64,000 nucleotides of DNA from Komagataeibacter xylinus (GCF_009834365.1 NZ_CP041348.1:2641001-2705000), one strand, 5' to 3'; numbered from the stretch's first letter, positions 37,397-46,840 are shown. Made by a program: numbers and translations. Notes: generated by a model not told the origin, from the letters alone.

Positions 37397-38914
37397 GTGA
37401 ATACCATCCAGAATCCTCCCTCCGCTGAGTCCCGCCAGCCGGACTCGCTTCTTGGCGTGTCACAGCGCCTGCCGCCTGCCAACCTGCAGGCCGAGCAGGC
37501 GCTGCTTGGCGCGTTGCTGACCAACAACAAGGCCTATGACCGCGTTTCGGACTTCCTGACCGGCACACATTTTGCCGATGAGATCAACGGGAAGATCTAT
37601 GATGCGATTTCGCAGCATATCGAAGACGGCAAACTGGCTGACCCGGTCACGCTGCGCATCTATTTCCAGAATACCGGCGTGCTCGACCCCGTAGGCGGCA
37701 CGTCCTATCTCGCCAAGCTGCTGACATCGATGGTCGGCATCATCAATGCCGCTGATTATGGGCGCGTGATCCATGATGCCTGGATCCGCCGCCAGTTGAT
37801 CGATATCGGGCAGGACGTGGTGAACAACGCCTTCGGCGCGCGCCCCGACCTTGATGGCCCCGACCAGATTGCCGCCAGCGAGGAAGCACTGTTCCGCCTG
37901 GCTACCGAGAAGGGGCAGGATGGCGGCTTCCTGTCCTTCGACCGCGCCCTGGCCGATGCGGTCAAGATTGCCCAGCATGCCTTTGACCGCGACGGCGACG
38001 TGGTGGGCCTGACCACGGGCCTGCGTGACCTCGACAAGAAAACCGGCGGCCTGCATCCTTCCGATCTGCTGATCCTTGCCGGGCGCCCCGCAATGGGCAA
38101 GACGGCGCTCGCCACCAAGATCGCGTTCTCCGCTGCGCGCTCGCTCATGGTGGCTGCGCGTGATGCCGAGGATGATGCCAGGCCCAAGGGTTCGGTCGCC
38201 ATCTTCTCGCTGGAAATGTCGGCCGAGCAACTGGCCACCCGTATCCTGTCCGAGCAATCCAGTGTGTCGGGCGAGAAAATCCGCCGTGGCGAACTGGTGC
38301 AGAAGGAATTCGACCGCTTTGTGCAGGTCAGCCGCGAACTGTCGCAACTGCCGCTGCATATTGATGATACGCCCGCCATCACGCTCTCGGCCATGCGCAC
38401 GCGCTGCCGCAGGCTGGCCCGCACCAAGGGGCTGAGCCTTGTGGTGGTCGATTACCTGCAGCTCATGCGGCCCTCGGTCGGCACCAAGGCGGACAATCGC
38501 GTGCTCGAAATCTCCATGATCACGCAGGGGCTCAAGGCGCTGGCCAAGGAACTCTCGGTGCCGGTCATTGCGCTGTCCCAGCTGTCGCGTCAGGTCGAGA
38601 GCAGGGAAGACAAGCGGCCGATGCTGTCGGACCTGCGTGAATCCGGCTCGATCGAGCAGGACGCCGATGCGGTGATGTTCGTCTATCGCGACCAGTACTA
38701 CCTCCAGCAGCGCCAGCCCAAGGAAACCTCCTATGATTCCGTGGACAAGTACCAGACCGCGATGGAGGAGTGGCAGCGCAAGATGGATCTGGCCCATAAC
38801 CGCGCCGAACTGATCCTGGAAAAGCAGCGTCATGGCCCGACAGGGACGGTGAACCTGTTCTTCGAAGGTGAGTTCACGCGCTTTGGCGACCTCGACATGT
38901 TCCACGACGCTTAA
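37397..38914 (+). CDS. dnaB: Replicative DNA helicase DnaB
   Basis: 505 aa from GTG at 37397 with AAGGAAGGG directly before it. N-terminal primase-interaction domain (LPPANLQAEQALLGALLTNN), linker, then RecA-like domain with Walker A GRPAMGKTA, FSLEMSAEQLATR, Walker B VVVDYLQLM, and SQLSRQVESREDKRPMLSDLRESGSIEQDAD. No intein interrupts the common insertion sites. An insertion of charged residues after KIAFSAARSLM (AARDAEDDARPKG) is a normal alphaproteobacterial feature. Confidence 0.97.
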   Translation: MNTIQNPPSAESRQPDSLLGVSQRLPPANLQAEQALLGALLTNNKAYDRVSDFLTGTHFADEINGKIYDAISQHIEDGKLADPVTLRIYFQNTGVLDPVGGTSYLAKLLTSMVGIINAADYGRVIHDAWIRRQLIDIGQDVVNNAFGARPDLDGPDQIAASEEALFRLATEKGQDGGFLSFDRALADAVKIAQHAFDRDGDVVGLTTGLRDLDKKTGGLHPSDLLILAGRPAMGKTALATKIAFSAARSLMVAARDAEDDARPKGSVAIFSLEMSAEQLATRILSEQSSVSGEKIRRGELVQKEFDRFVQVSRELSQLPLHIDDTPAITLSAMRTRCRRLARTKGLSLVVVDYLQLMRPSVGTKADNRVLEISMITQGLKALAKELSVPVIALSQLSRQVESREDKRPMLSDLRESGSIEQDADAVMFVYRDQYYLQQRQPKETSYDSVDKYQTAMEEWQRKMDLAHNRAELILEKQRHGPTGTVNLFFEGEFTRFGDLDMFHDA

Positions 38915-39224
38915 GGGAAGGGTGAAAGTGATGCGCCGTGTCCGGGCGGCGCATCACTGTGGTCTATGTGCCACAGGCAGCATGATGCGGCTGGTTGGGA
39001 TAGCGCCGTGCACAAAACCGCACAGCCGAAATGGGATGGTGGATACAGGCAGGACAGATGGGCAGACCCTCCTCTCTCGCGCATCCAAATGTTTTATAAG
39101 AAATCTTATGCCAACAAATTGGATGTGAAAGAAGCCAGGGCGCATGATCCGGCCGGTTTCGCCATGTTGCTTTTCGCCATGTTCCATAATGGTCAAGCCG
39201 CCCGTAATCCGGCATCATCCATGC
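38915..39224 (+). other. Gene-free 310-base stretch between dnaB and comM
   Basis: Short frames exist but none has a convincing start, composition or family. The only clear structures are the hairpin right after dnaB (38928-38957) and a small second stem, TGTGG/CCACA, at 38957-38974. The comM promoter must lie in the AT-richer part around 39085-39200. Confidence 0.5.
38928..38957 (+). terminator. Hairpin after dnaB
   Basis: GTGATGCGCCG and CGGCGCATCAC make a perfect 11-bp stem with an 8-base loop, 13 bases after the dnaB stop. No T-run follows. Confidence 0.6.
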
Positions 39225-40736
39225 ATGACTGATACGGCGCTCGCATCGATCTGCGGTTTTGCATTTTCCGGCATCGAGGCCGTTCCTGTCAAAGTCGAGG
39301 TCCAGCTTTCTGTCGGCCTGCCATCGTTCCTGATCGTGGGCCTGCCGGACAAGGCAATCAATGAATCGCGTGAGCGCGTACGCGCGGCCCTGTCGGCCAT
39401 GGGTCTGGCGCTGCCCGCCAAACGCATCGTGGTCAACATGGTGCCCGCCAGCCTGATGAAGGAAGGATCGCATTTCGACCTGCCCATCGCCCTCGCCCTG
39501 CTTGTGGTCATGGGCCTGCTTTCGGGCGATATGGCGCAACGTTACGCGGCTTTGGGCGAACTGTCGCTTGATGGCGGCGTCAACCCGGTCTGTGGCGTGC
39601 TGCCTGCTGCCATGACGGCGGCCAGCCTGTCACTCGGGCTGATCTGCCCCGCAGCCCAAGGCGTGGAAGCCCGCTGGGCCAGTGAGGATATGGACATTCT
39701 TGCCATCCGTTCCCTGCCCGAGCTGCTCAATCATTTTCGCGGCCAGCAGGTGATCGAGCCGGTCGAACTGCCCCCCATTGGGCCAGAAGACCTGACCGCC
39801 CTGCCCGACCTTGCTGATATCCGTGGCATGGAAACCGCGCGCCGTGCGCTGGAAATTGCCGCTGCGGGCCGTCATTCGCTGCTTATGGTCGGGCCACCGG
39901 GTGCTGGCAAATCCATGCTGGCCGCCCGCCTGCCCGGCATCATGCCTGACCTGACGCCGGTTGAAATGCTGGAGATCAGCCGCATTCACAGCATTGGCGG
40001 CCTGCTGAAGGATGGCCAGCCCGTGCGCAGGCCGCCATTCCGCGATCCGCATCATTCCTCCAGCCCTGCTGCCCTGAGCGGTGGTGGCGCGCGGGCGCGC
40101 CCCGGCGAGGTCAGCCTGGCGCATCGTGGCGTGCTGTTTTTGGATGAAATGCCAGAATTTGGTCGCGCGGCGCTCGAAGTGCTGCGCCAGCCGATGGAAA
40201 CCGGCAGCATATCCATCGCCCGGGCTGCAGCCCATATCACCTACCCTGCCCGCTTTCAGCTCATTGCGGCCATGAACCCGTGCAAATGCGGCTATCTGGG
40301 TGATGCGGCACAGGAATGCCGCAAGGCGCCGCGCTGTGGCGAGGACTATCAGGCCCGCCTGTCCGGTCCGCTGCTCGACCGGCTGGACATGACCGTGCAT
40401 GTCGAACCCATGCCCTTAAGCCGGATTGCAGAACTCAAGGGTGGCGAGGCCAGCGCCGTTGTCGCGGCCCGCGTGCGTGAGGCCGTGGCCCGACAGCAGG
40501 CCCGTCAGGGCGAAGCCCGCAATGCCGAGGCCTCGACCGATGATTTCCGCATCACGACGCAGGCGCGTGATTTTGCCGTGCAGGCCGCTGAAAAAATGCG
40601 TCTTTCTGCCCGTGGCTTTACCCGCCTGCTGCGCGTGGGCCGCACCATAGCCGATCTGGGTGCGCAGCCCGACGTGGAGCGCAGCCATATTGCCGAGGCC
40701 CTGGCCTACCGTTTCCGCCGTGCGGGGGGAAAATGA
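39225..40736 (+). CDS. comM: ComM/YifB-family AAA+ ATPase (Mg-chelatase-like)
   Basis: 503 aa from ATG at 39225 (MTDTALASIC); the in-frame extension to 39144 is unlikely. N-terminal ChlI-like domain (FSGIEAVPVKVEVQLSVGLPSFLIVGLPDKAINESRERVRAAL), Walker A GPPGAGKSMLAARLPGI, sensor segment FRDPHHSSSPAALSGGG, and Walker B VLFLDEMPEFGRAALEVLRQPME. Zinc-ligand-like cysteines are in NPCKCGYLGDAAQECRKAPRCGEDY. ComM is a hexameric branch-migration helicase in natural transformation. A comF-family gene is also in the window. Confidence 0.95.
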   Translation: MTDTALASICGFAFSGIEAVPVKVEVQLSVGLPSFLIVGLPDKAINESRERVRAALSAMGLALPAKRIVVNMVPASLMKEGSHFDLPIALALLVVMGLLSGDMAQRYAALGELSLDGGVNPVCGVLPAAMTAASLSLGLICPAAQGVEARWASEDMDILAIRSLPELLNHFRGQQVIEPVELPPIGPEDLTALPDLADIRGMETARRALEIAAAGRHSLLMVGPPGAGKSMLAARLPGIMPDLTPVEMLEISRIHSIGGLLKDGQPVRRPPFRDPHHSSSPAALSGGGARARPGEVSLAHRGVLFLDEMPEFGRAALEVLRQPMETGSISIARAAAHITYPARFQLIAAMNPCKCGYLGDAAQECRKAPRCGEDYQARLSGPLLDRLDMTVHVEPMPLSRIAELKGGEASAVVAARVREAVARQQARQGEARNAEASTDDFRITTQARDFAVQAAEKMRLSARGFTRLLRVGRTIADLGAQPDVERSHIAEALAYRFRRAGGK

Positions 40737-40804
40737 CCCGAAAGCGATTTTTCCCTCTTGCGCACCCTGTCTGGCTGAACTAAATAAGCCCCACCGAAGC
40801 GGAT

Positions 40805-40879
40805 GGGTGCGTAGCTCAGCGGTAGAGCATCGCCTTCACACGGCGGGGGTCACAGGTTCAATCCCTGTCGCACCCACCA
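40805..40879 (+). tRNA. tRNA-Val, anticodon CAC, with encoded CCA
   Basis: Acceptor arms GGGTGCG (40805-40811) and CGCACCC (40869-40875), D arm GCTC/GAGC, anticodon stem TCGCC/GGCGG with loop TTCACAC, giving anticodon CAC at 40837-40839. The T arm contains GGTTCAATCC. Discriminator A at 40876 and CCA at 40877-40879. Reads GTG codons. Confidence 0.96.
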
Positions 40880-40989
40880 TCCGGCCTTAATTCCTTACAA
40901 TATACGCTTGAAACACTGCATTGCAGCAGCCTGTGATAATGGGCGCAGCATACGCAAGCGTATTGCTGTACGGACAGACTGAGCCTCCC

Positions 40990-41058
40990 CCGAAAAATAA
41001 AAGTTTTTGGTAAAGCTTTTTACAAAAGCTTTGAAAACAGGCGCCTTTACGGCACCTG
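40990..41058. repeat. AT-rich multi-hairpin repeat, copy A
   Basis: AAAGTTTTTGGT is followed by the stem AAAGCTTTT-tac-AAAAGCTTT (41012-41032) and a second stem CAGG-c-GCC/GGC-a-CCTG (41038-41058) that overlaps the last codons of the minus-strand 126-aa gene. It matches, in the opposite orientation, the element at 51864-51950 (GTTTTTGGTGAAGCTTTTTTC on its minus strand). Probably an interspersed chromosomal repeat acting near gene ends. Confidence 0.6.
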
Positions 41059-41427
41059 CCCTACTGCATCCCGGCATTTGACGTAGGACAGCTTGTCCTG
41101 AAACAGGAACAGCACATAGTAATCCAGCGTGCGGCGGCGCTTGCGGGTGGGGTTGGTGTAGAACGGAAATACATCAAACGGCCCGTCATACCCTTCCGGC
41201 AGGGGTTCGCGTTCGGTTATGCAGCGCACCCTGAACAGTGGCGCGTAGACAGTAGCATCCGCTTCCGTGCGCCGGACATGAAACAGGTTGCGGCGGAACT
41301 TGCGCAGCCGCTCGGGCAGGACAAAGATCATGTTCTGCTCAAGAAAATTCTGCGGCGGGTTGCGGTCGCGCAGGTATTTCATGTCGTGGGGCATGTCACA
41401 GAAGAAATTGGTGTCCTGTACGATCAT
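41047..41427 (-). CDS. Unrecognised 126-aa protein
   Basis: Up to 126 aa; ATG at 41427, with M12 or M16 as possible later starts. No signal peptide or membrane helix. Very basic in the middle (VLPERLRKFRRNLFHVRRTE and TNPTRKRRRTLDYYVLFLF). Contains aromatic beta-like stretches and two Cys. I do not recognise it. It is the third minus-strand gene after the ELM1-family gene and the 634-aa gene, 111 bases after the latter. Its 3' end overlaps a repeat element. Confidence 0.6.
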   Translation of the reverse strand: MIVQDTNFFCDMPHDMKYLRDRNPPQNFLEQNMIFVLPERLRKFRRNLFHVRRTEADATVYAPLFRVRCITEREPLPEGYDGPFDVFPFYTNPTRKRRRTLDYYVLFLFQDKLSYVKCRDAVGQVP

Positions 41428-41538
41428 GGTGTGGTCAGTATTCCTCCATGCCGGTCACGGGCCGGTTCATTGCATACAGTCCGGGCAGGCAGATGTAAGC
41501 CCCACGCCTGCCCTTTGCCACCTGCTATGACGGCCCGT

Positions 41539-43443
41539 TCAGAACCCGAACATATGGTCGATTGAAAACCGTCCGTCTGTGCTTTTGCGGCCATGATAGC
41601 CAAACAGGCGGCAGGTCGTGTCACGGATGATGACATAGGCCCCCTCCCCCGCAATTTCCAGCGCAGCGCGACCGAATATCTCATGCGGCCAGATTTCGCA
41701 GGAGCCGGACAGCGGAATGGCGAGGCGCTCTTCCGCCATGACCTTGCCATGGGCTGCATGGAGCGAAAGCCGCGTATCGGACACCGCATGCCACGGCCCT
41801 GATGCCGGATAGATCAGCATGCAGAAACTGTAGGGTTCATGCACCGCGGCGGTCAGGAACAGCCTTGTGGAGAGCCCCGGCGGGGGGCCGGCATAGGATT
41901 GCGGCTCACCGCGATAGGTCATGGCGGTGTTGAAGATATGCGCGCCAAAACTGGTCTCGGCCACATGGCCGCTCATGCGGTCTTCATAGCGGATCAGGGC
42001 ATGCAGCCAGCCATCGGCCTGACCGCCTTCGCGGAAGTCATAGACGAGTTCGGCATGTCCTGCCCTGCCGGCAAGCCCGCCCGCATCAAGCATGCTGGCA
42101 TGGTCGCGCCCCAGATTGCCCATGAACTGCGTGGCCCCGGCCTGTCCGCGCCGGTCGAAGCTGTCCACGCGCACGGGCAGGCTTGTCAGGCTTTCGGCCA
42201 TGGGTGCAGGCACGACCAGCGTGCGGTAACGCGTCGGGTCGGGCACGGGGAAAGGCAGCAGATAGCCCCGCCCGAAAAAACGTGGGTCCAGTTCTGCAAT
42301 GCCGGGATCGGGCTGCAGGTCGGCACGCTGCACGTTCAGGTGCGCGATGCGGGTGCGGGCAGCCCGTGTCACCTCATAGCGCGGGCGCACCACATACCCG
42401 CCCGCGCGGAATTCAACCTGCGCGGGCCAGGCCAGATCGGGCAGCATGTCGCGTACATGCACCGCAAGCGTCTGGTACGGGGCCAGCGTCTGGTCAAGGG
42501 CCACCTGTTCATCACACCCCATGCGGTTCAGCGTCATGGTCCCTGCGGGAATGGTCAGGTCGTGGCTGTTCTGCACCCACAGCACCACGTCCTCGCCCGG
42601 TGCGGGGGCTGGCAGGTTGGCGTAGCGGTTGGCAGGCCAGGCATTGGCATCATGCGTGACCGACAGGCTGGCATTGGCTCCCTTTCCGCAGGTCTCAAGC
42701 GCATATTTCACCACATCATGGCCCGCAATGCCGATGGCGTGGATGAAAAGCTGGCCGGTAAAGGCTGGCAGGCCGAAGCGCTGGCGGATCTCGGCGCTAT
42801 CCAGCACGAGGGCCTGCTCCCCCTTGGGCACGGGCTGTTCCCATGTGTGCAGTATGCCGCCGTTTTCATCAAACAGCCGCAGCCACAACCTGACATCGCG
42901 CGCGCCATAGCGGGCCCAGTAATTGGCCGTGACCAGACGGGTGGAGAACGCCTCGGTTTCGCGGAAGAAAGCAAAATTGGTGCCGAAATTCAGCCGGTCA
43001 AGATAATGATGCCCGACCGAGAGCATATCTTGCGGCAGGCGTATCGACGCCAGCGTGTGCAGCGTGCCACCGGGCGGCATGAGGGCCGCCAGGCGGTTTT
43101 CCATTATGCCGGATGCAAAATCCAGCGCCCACACGGTTTTGGCCGTGCCTGCGGGCAGGTCGGCCAGCGCGCGTAGCGCCTGCCCGCGGCAGGGCTGCCC
43201 CACCTTGAGCGAATCATGAGTGTACACTCCCATAACCTGCAGGGGTACGGGCAGCAGGGGCATAATGGTGTCAATCATGCCGTGCGGGTCATAGATCGCG
43301 ACAGGACCTGCTTCGGTCAGTTCGCGGTTCAGTATAGTCAGTTTTTCAGCGGCGAGCGGATGGGTCAGGGCCCGGTAGGCCATGTTGCCGCCGGTACGCG
43401 GGTCAAAGGTGCGAATGCCAAGCATGGGTGCCGTCTGTTCCAC
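41539..43443 (-). CDS. Unrecognised large protein (about 634 aa) downstream of an ELM1-family gene
   Basis: 634 aa from GTG at 43443, or 628 from ATG at 43425 (MLGIRTFDPR); neither has a strong Shine-Dalgarno. No signal peptide, membrane helix or Walker motif. The N-terminal 120 residues (LTEAGPVAIYDPHGMIDTIMPLLPVPLQVMGVY) look alpha/beta. The rest is beta-rich, with repeated strand patterns such as VRLWLRLFDENGGILHTWEQ, EDVVLWVQNSHDLTIPAGTMTLNRMG and GYVVRPRYEV, and a closing half with VYDFREGG, ETSFGAHIFNTAMTY and RDTTCRLFGYHGRK. Its start is 23 bases after the ELM1-family stop, so they are probably co-expressed. Family not identified. Confidence 0.7.
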   Translation of the reverse strand: MEQTAPMLGIRTFDPRTGGNMAYRALTHPLAAEKLTILNRELTEAGPVAIYDPHGMIDTIMPLLPVPLQVMGVYTHDSLKVGQPCRGQALRALADLPAGTAKTVWALDFASGIMENRLAALMPPGGTLHTLASIRLPQDMLSVGHHYLDRLNFGTNFAFFRETEAFSTRLVTANYWARYGARDVRLWLRLFDENGGILHTWEQPVPKGEQALVLDSAEIRQRFGLPAFTGQLFIHAIGIAGHDVVKYALETCGKGANASLSVTHDANAWPANRYANLPAPAPGEDVVLWVQNSHDLTIPAGTMTLNRMGCDEQVALDQTLAPYQTLAVHVRDMLPDLAWPAQVEFRAGGYVVRPRYEVTRAARTRIAHLNVQRADLQPDPGIAELDPRFFGRGYLLPFPVPDPTRYRTLVVPAPMAESLTSLPVRVDSFDRRGQAGATQFMGNLGRDHASMLDAGGLAGRAGHAELVYDFREGGQADGWLHALIRYEDRMSGHVAETSFGAHIFNTAMTYRGEPQSYAGPPPGLSTRLFLTAAVHEPYSFCMLIYPASGPWHAVSDTRLSLHAAHGKVMAEERLAIPLSGSCEIWPHEIFGRAALEIAGEGAYVIIRDTTCRLFGYHGRKSTDGRFSIDHMFGF

Positions 43444-43465
43444 TTCGGTGCGGGCGGGAGAGTGA

Positions 43466-44425
43466 TCAGGCTAAGGGTGGCAGGCCACAGTAATGCCGCA
43501 CGGCCTGCGCCGCCAGTTCGGTATCATCAAGAGGTGTGACCCCCCATGTTTCCAGCCGCCCGGCAAAGGGGCGGATGCGGCCAGCGTGCTCAAGTTCACG
43601 CAAAAAATGCCCGATGCGCCGCGACCGGCCCGGCAGTGCGGCCACCATCACGGGCACGGACGTTGCTACCGCCTCTGATACCATGGAAACGCTATCCATC
43701 GTCACCACGATCGCATCGGCACAGGCCAGCAGGCCGAGATAGGGGTTGGGGCCGGTCTGGTCCCACACCCATGCATCGGGGCCTGCAAGGGTGTGTTGCA
43801 GTTCGCGGCACACGGCGGGGTCGGTGCGGCGCGAGGGCGTGAGCGCAATACCCACGCGGTCACGCCGCATCATGGCCGCCAGATCAGCCGCCAGGGCAGC
43901 CCCCTCTGCCGGGCCAAGGCGGAAGCGCCCGTTGCCGCCGCCTACCAGCACCGACACCAGCGGGCGAGGCAGATGTGCCAGCCGGGGCGCCCATTCCGCC
44001 CGCGCCTGCGTCAGCAGCGCCGGGGTCACACCATGCAGCGCGGTGCGCGTGAGCACGACATTGGGGCCTTGCAGCCGGTCATGGTGGTTGGCAACGACCA
44101 GATCGAAATGTGCGGGCGACAGGCGGGGATTCTGTAGCTGTATTACGCAGGCCCCTTCGCGCCTGAGCGCCGCACCCACCGCGCCGCCGCTGCCGCCTAT
44201 GGTGATGACCGGGTTGTCACGATACGTATCGGGCAGGCCAAGCGGCTGTATGGCGCGCAGGGGGGCGGGCCACCAGGCGGCGGGCATGTGCCGCCACAGG
44301 CCGCGTGATGTCAGGGGGTGCAGTGTGGGCTCAAGGCCCGCGCGCTGGGCCAGGCCAAAGGTTTGCGAACGCATGCCCGCAAGGTCTGGCGCGATAACGG
44401 TTGCGGGGCGTAAGGGGGCTTGCAT
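43466..44425 (-). CDS. ELM1-family (DUF1022) protein, glycosyltransferase-like fold
   Basis: 319 aa from ATG at 44425 (MQAPLRPATV). The frame is open to 45517, but that part is antisense to the helicase gene. Family signs: VIAPDLAGMRSQTFGLAQRAGL, VITIGGSGGAVGAAL, NPRLSPAHFDLVVANHHD, VLVGGGNGRFRL, ALTPSRRT and the C-terminal VVTMDSVSMVSEAVAT with PGRSRRI. Plant ELM1 acts in mitochondrial fission; the bacterial members have no settled role, and the fold resembles GT-B glycosyltransferases. First gene of a minus-strand set with two unknowns. Confidence 0.82.
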   Translation of the reverse strand: MQAPLRPATVIAPDLAGMRSQTFGLAQRAGLEPTLHPLTSRGLWRHMPAAWWPAPLRAIQPLGLPDTYRDNPVITIGGSGGAVGAALRREGACVIQLQNPRLSPAHFDLVVANHHDRLQGPNVVLTRTALHGVTPALLTQARAEWAPRLAHLPRPLVSVLVGGGNGRFRLGPAEGAALAADLAAMMRRDRVGIALTPSRRTDPAVCRELQHTLAGPDAWVWDQTGPNPYLGLLACADAIVVTMDSVSMVSEAVATSVPVMVAALPGRSRRIGHFLRELEHAGRIRPFAGRLETWGVTPLDDTELAAQAVRHYCGLPPLA

Positions 44426-44506
44426 GCCTCCATCTGGCGGGACATGGGGCAGGCCGTCAATGCCCTGCCCCTTTTGTCGCGGCCTTACCCGCGCTATGGG
44501 GCAGCA

Positions 44507-45652
44507 ATGAGCGAGACAGAACCGACATTTTCCGGCATGGGGCTTGATGGCCGCGTGGTGGCAGCACTGGCCCGCATGGGCCTGCACCAACCTTCCGCGA
44601 TCCAGAACGCGGTCATCTCTCCCATCATGGCGGGCCGGGACGTGGAGGCCCTTGCCAGCACCGGCAGCGGCAAGACCATTGCCTTCACTGCCCCGCTCCT
44701 GTCCGCGCTGATGCAGGGCGATGGCGTGGATGACAGCGCCGCTAACAGCCGCGTGCGCTGCCTTATCCTTTCGCCCACGCGCGAGCTTGCGGGCCAGACG
44801 GCTGGCGTGCTGCGTGGCCTCGCCCGTGGCAGCGGCCTGCGCGCGCTGCAGGCCACGGGCGGCACGGCGCGCGTGGCGCAGGCGAAAACGCTGGCTGAGG
44901 GAATCGCCATCGTGGTCGGCACGCCGGGGCGGGTGATCGACCTTGCCCGGGGTGGCGAGCTGGACCTGTCCAGCATTACGCAGTTCGTGCTCGATGAAGC
45001 CGATCGCATGCTCGATCCCAATTTTGCCGAGGACATGCTGGCCCTGGCGGCCGCCCTGCCGCCACGCCACCAGACCCTGCTCTTCTCGGCCACCATGCCG
45101 CCCGCCATGGCCGAACTGGCAGCCCGTCTGCTGCACAAGCCCGTGCGTGTGAGCATGGAGGCCGAACAGGCCCCCGCGCCCCGCATCGCGCAATATGCCA
45201 TTTTCGTGCCGATGCGCCACAAGGCAGAGGCCATACTGGCCTGCCTGCGGCAGTATGGCATGCAGCGCGTGATGATCTTCGTGCGCACGCGGCAGGAGGC
45301 GGATGCCATTGCGCGCGCGGTCTCGGCGCTGACGCCCGCCGTTGCCATCCATGGCGACCATTCGCAGGCCCGGCGCGAGCGCATGCTGCGTGATTTCCGG
45401 CAGGGCCGCGTGGGCGTACTGGTGGCGACCGACGTGATGGCGCGTGGAATCGATATCGATGACATCGCCCTGGTCATCAACCACGATATTCCCACCCCTG
45501 CCGAAGCCTATGTGCACCGCATCGGCCGCACGGCGCGTGCAGGCCGGCGCGGCATGGCCGTGGCCCTGTGCGCGCCCGAGGAGCGTCAGGCGCTGAAGGA
45601 CATTGAACGCCTGACCGGCCAGCGTATCCGTATCGCAACACTGCCGGAGTAA
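44507..45652 (+). CDS. DEAD-box RNA helicase (RhlE-like)
   Basis: 381 aa from ATG at 44507 (MSETEPTFSG). Q motif FSGMGLDGRVVAALARMGLHQPSAIQ, motif I ASTGSGKT, Ia PTRELAGQ, Ib GTPGR, II DEAD (LDEADRMLD), III SAT, and C-terminal IFVRTRQEAD, TDVMARGIDI and HRIGRTARAG. No long C-terminal tail, so it is a minimal core helicase of the RhlE type. Divergent from the ELM1-family gene with 81 bases between start codons. Confidence 0.93.
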   Translation: MSETEPTFSGMGLDGRVVAALARMGLHQPSAIQNAVISPIMAGRDVEALASTGSGKTIAFTAPLLSALMQGDGVDDSAANSRVRCLILSPTRELAGQTAGVLRGLARGSGLRALQATGGTARVAQAKTLAEGIAIVVGTPGRVIDLARGGELDLSSITQFVLDEADRMLDPNFAEDMLALAAALPPRHQTLLFSATMPPAMAELAARLLHKPVRVSMEAEQAPAPRIAQYAIFVPMRHKAEAILACLRQYGMQRVMIFVRTRQEADAIARAVSALTPAVAIHGDHSQARRERMLRDFRQGRVGVLVATDVMARGIDIDDIALVINHDIPTPAEAYVHRIGRTARAGRRGMAVALCAPEERQALKDIERLTGQRIRIATLPE

Positions 45653-45814
45653 GCCTGCATGCTGTCATGCATTTGTCATGCTCCGGGTGCCATGGTGACC
45701 TTGCCGTGGCAGGCGGGCCGGATAAACTGATGGCATGATGAACCGCGCTGTCATGCACGCTCCCGGCCTGCGCCGTGATGGGTCCAGCCTGCGCCACGGC
45801 GGGCTGCGCGCGGC

Positions 45815-46840
45815 ATGACATGCGGGCCGGATGAAACGCCGCTGCCGGTGCGCGTGACGCGCTCCACGCTGTTTCTTGACCGGTTGCCGCCTCCCCCCCA
45901 GCCCCTGCCCCGATGGCGCGTTGACCTCACCCCGCCTGACATCATGCCATGGCGGAAAGGCAATTGTGGCATACCTGGCGTCATGCATTACGAGGGGCGC
46001 AGGCCGGGTCCGCATATCGTGTGTGTCAGCCTGATTCATGGTAATGAATTTTCGGGCGCCATCGTGCTCGACCGCCTGCTGCGCGCGCGCATCCGACCGC
46101 GCTCCGGCCGCCTGTCCTTCATATTCGCCAACCCCGAGGCTATGGACCTTTTCGACCCGAGCGACCCCGTAAGGGCACGCTGCGTGGATGAGGACATGAA
46201 CCGCGTCTGGTCACCCGCCATGCTGGACAGTGCCCGCAACGGGCATGAACTCGACCGCGCGCGGGTGCTGCTGCCCGTTATCCTGACGGCGGACCGGCTG
46301 CTCGACCTGCATTCCATGCTGTGGCCGGGCGATCCGCTGATCCTGTCAGGATTTGCAGCAGCAGGGCGGCAGATGGCGCAGCGCATCAGCGGGGTGGAAA
46401 CAGCCGTAGCCGATCAGGGGCACCGGAGCGGATGCAGGCTGATCGACCATCCCCGCTTCAGCGATGATGGTCCCGCCGCCGCCTGCCTGCTCGAGGCAGG
46501 CCAGCACTGGCATGAAAACACGGTGAGCCGCGCCATGCAGGCGGTCATGTCCCTGATCGGGCCATGCTGCGGCCTGTCGTTACCCGCTACCGGCACGCCC
46601 GTGCCGCAACGTGATATGGTGGTGACGAATGTGGTGACGGCGCGCACTGGCGCGTTCCGTTTCGTGGCCCCGTTTCGTGGCGGGCAGGTCCTGCCTGCAC
46701 GGGGCACGCTTGTCGCGCATGACGGGCGTGACGAGATCCGCACGCCCTATGATGGCTGCATGCTGGTCATGCCCAACCTGCGCCCCGCGCGCGGCCATAC
46801 GGCGGTGCGCTTTGCCCGGACTGCCGGCAGCCCGGGGTAA
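45815..46840 (+). CDS. Succinylglutamate desuccinylase/aspartoacylase-family zinc hydrolase
   Basis: 341 aa. M14-like zinc deacylase: first metal motif HGNE in LIHGNEFSGAIVLD, then DEDMNRVW and the second metal histidine in LLDLHSMLWPGD. The C-terminal beta domain (APFRGGQVLPARGTLVAHDGRDEIRTPYDGCMLVMP) is typical of the AstE/AspA family. Substrate not predictable. The upstream 160 bases hold no gene, only three TGTCATGC repeats of doubtful meaning. Confidence 0.88.
   Translation: MTCGPDETPLPVRVTRSTLFLDRLPPPPQPLPRWRVDLTPPDIMPWRKGNCGIPGVMHYEGRRPGPHIVCVSLIHGNEFSGAIVLDRLLRARIRPRSGRLSFIFANPEAMDLFDPSDPVRARCVDEDMNRVWSPAMLDSARNGHELDRARVLLPVILTADRLLDLHSMLWPGDPLILSGFAAAGRQMAQRISGVETAVADQGHRSGCRLIDHPRFSDDGPAAACLLEAGQHWHENTVSRAMQAVMSLIGPCCGLSLPATGTPVPQRDMVVTNVVTARTGAFRFVAPFRGGQVLPARGTLVAHDGRDEIRTPYDGCMLVMPNLRPARGHTAVRFARTAGSPG

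Noticed and set aside
44426..45517. N-terminal extension of the ELM1-family frame
   Set aside because: The extra 364 codons are antisense to the DEAD-box helicase and carry no family similarity; ATG at 44425 starts the recognisable protein.
45653..45814. TGTCATGC direct repeats upstream of the deacylase gene
   Set aside because: Only three short copies with irregular spacing; likely chance.
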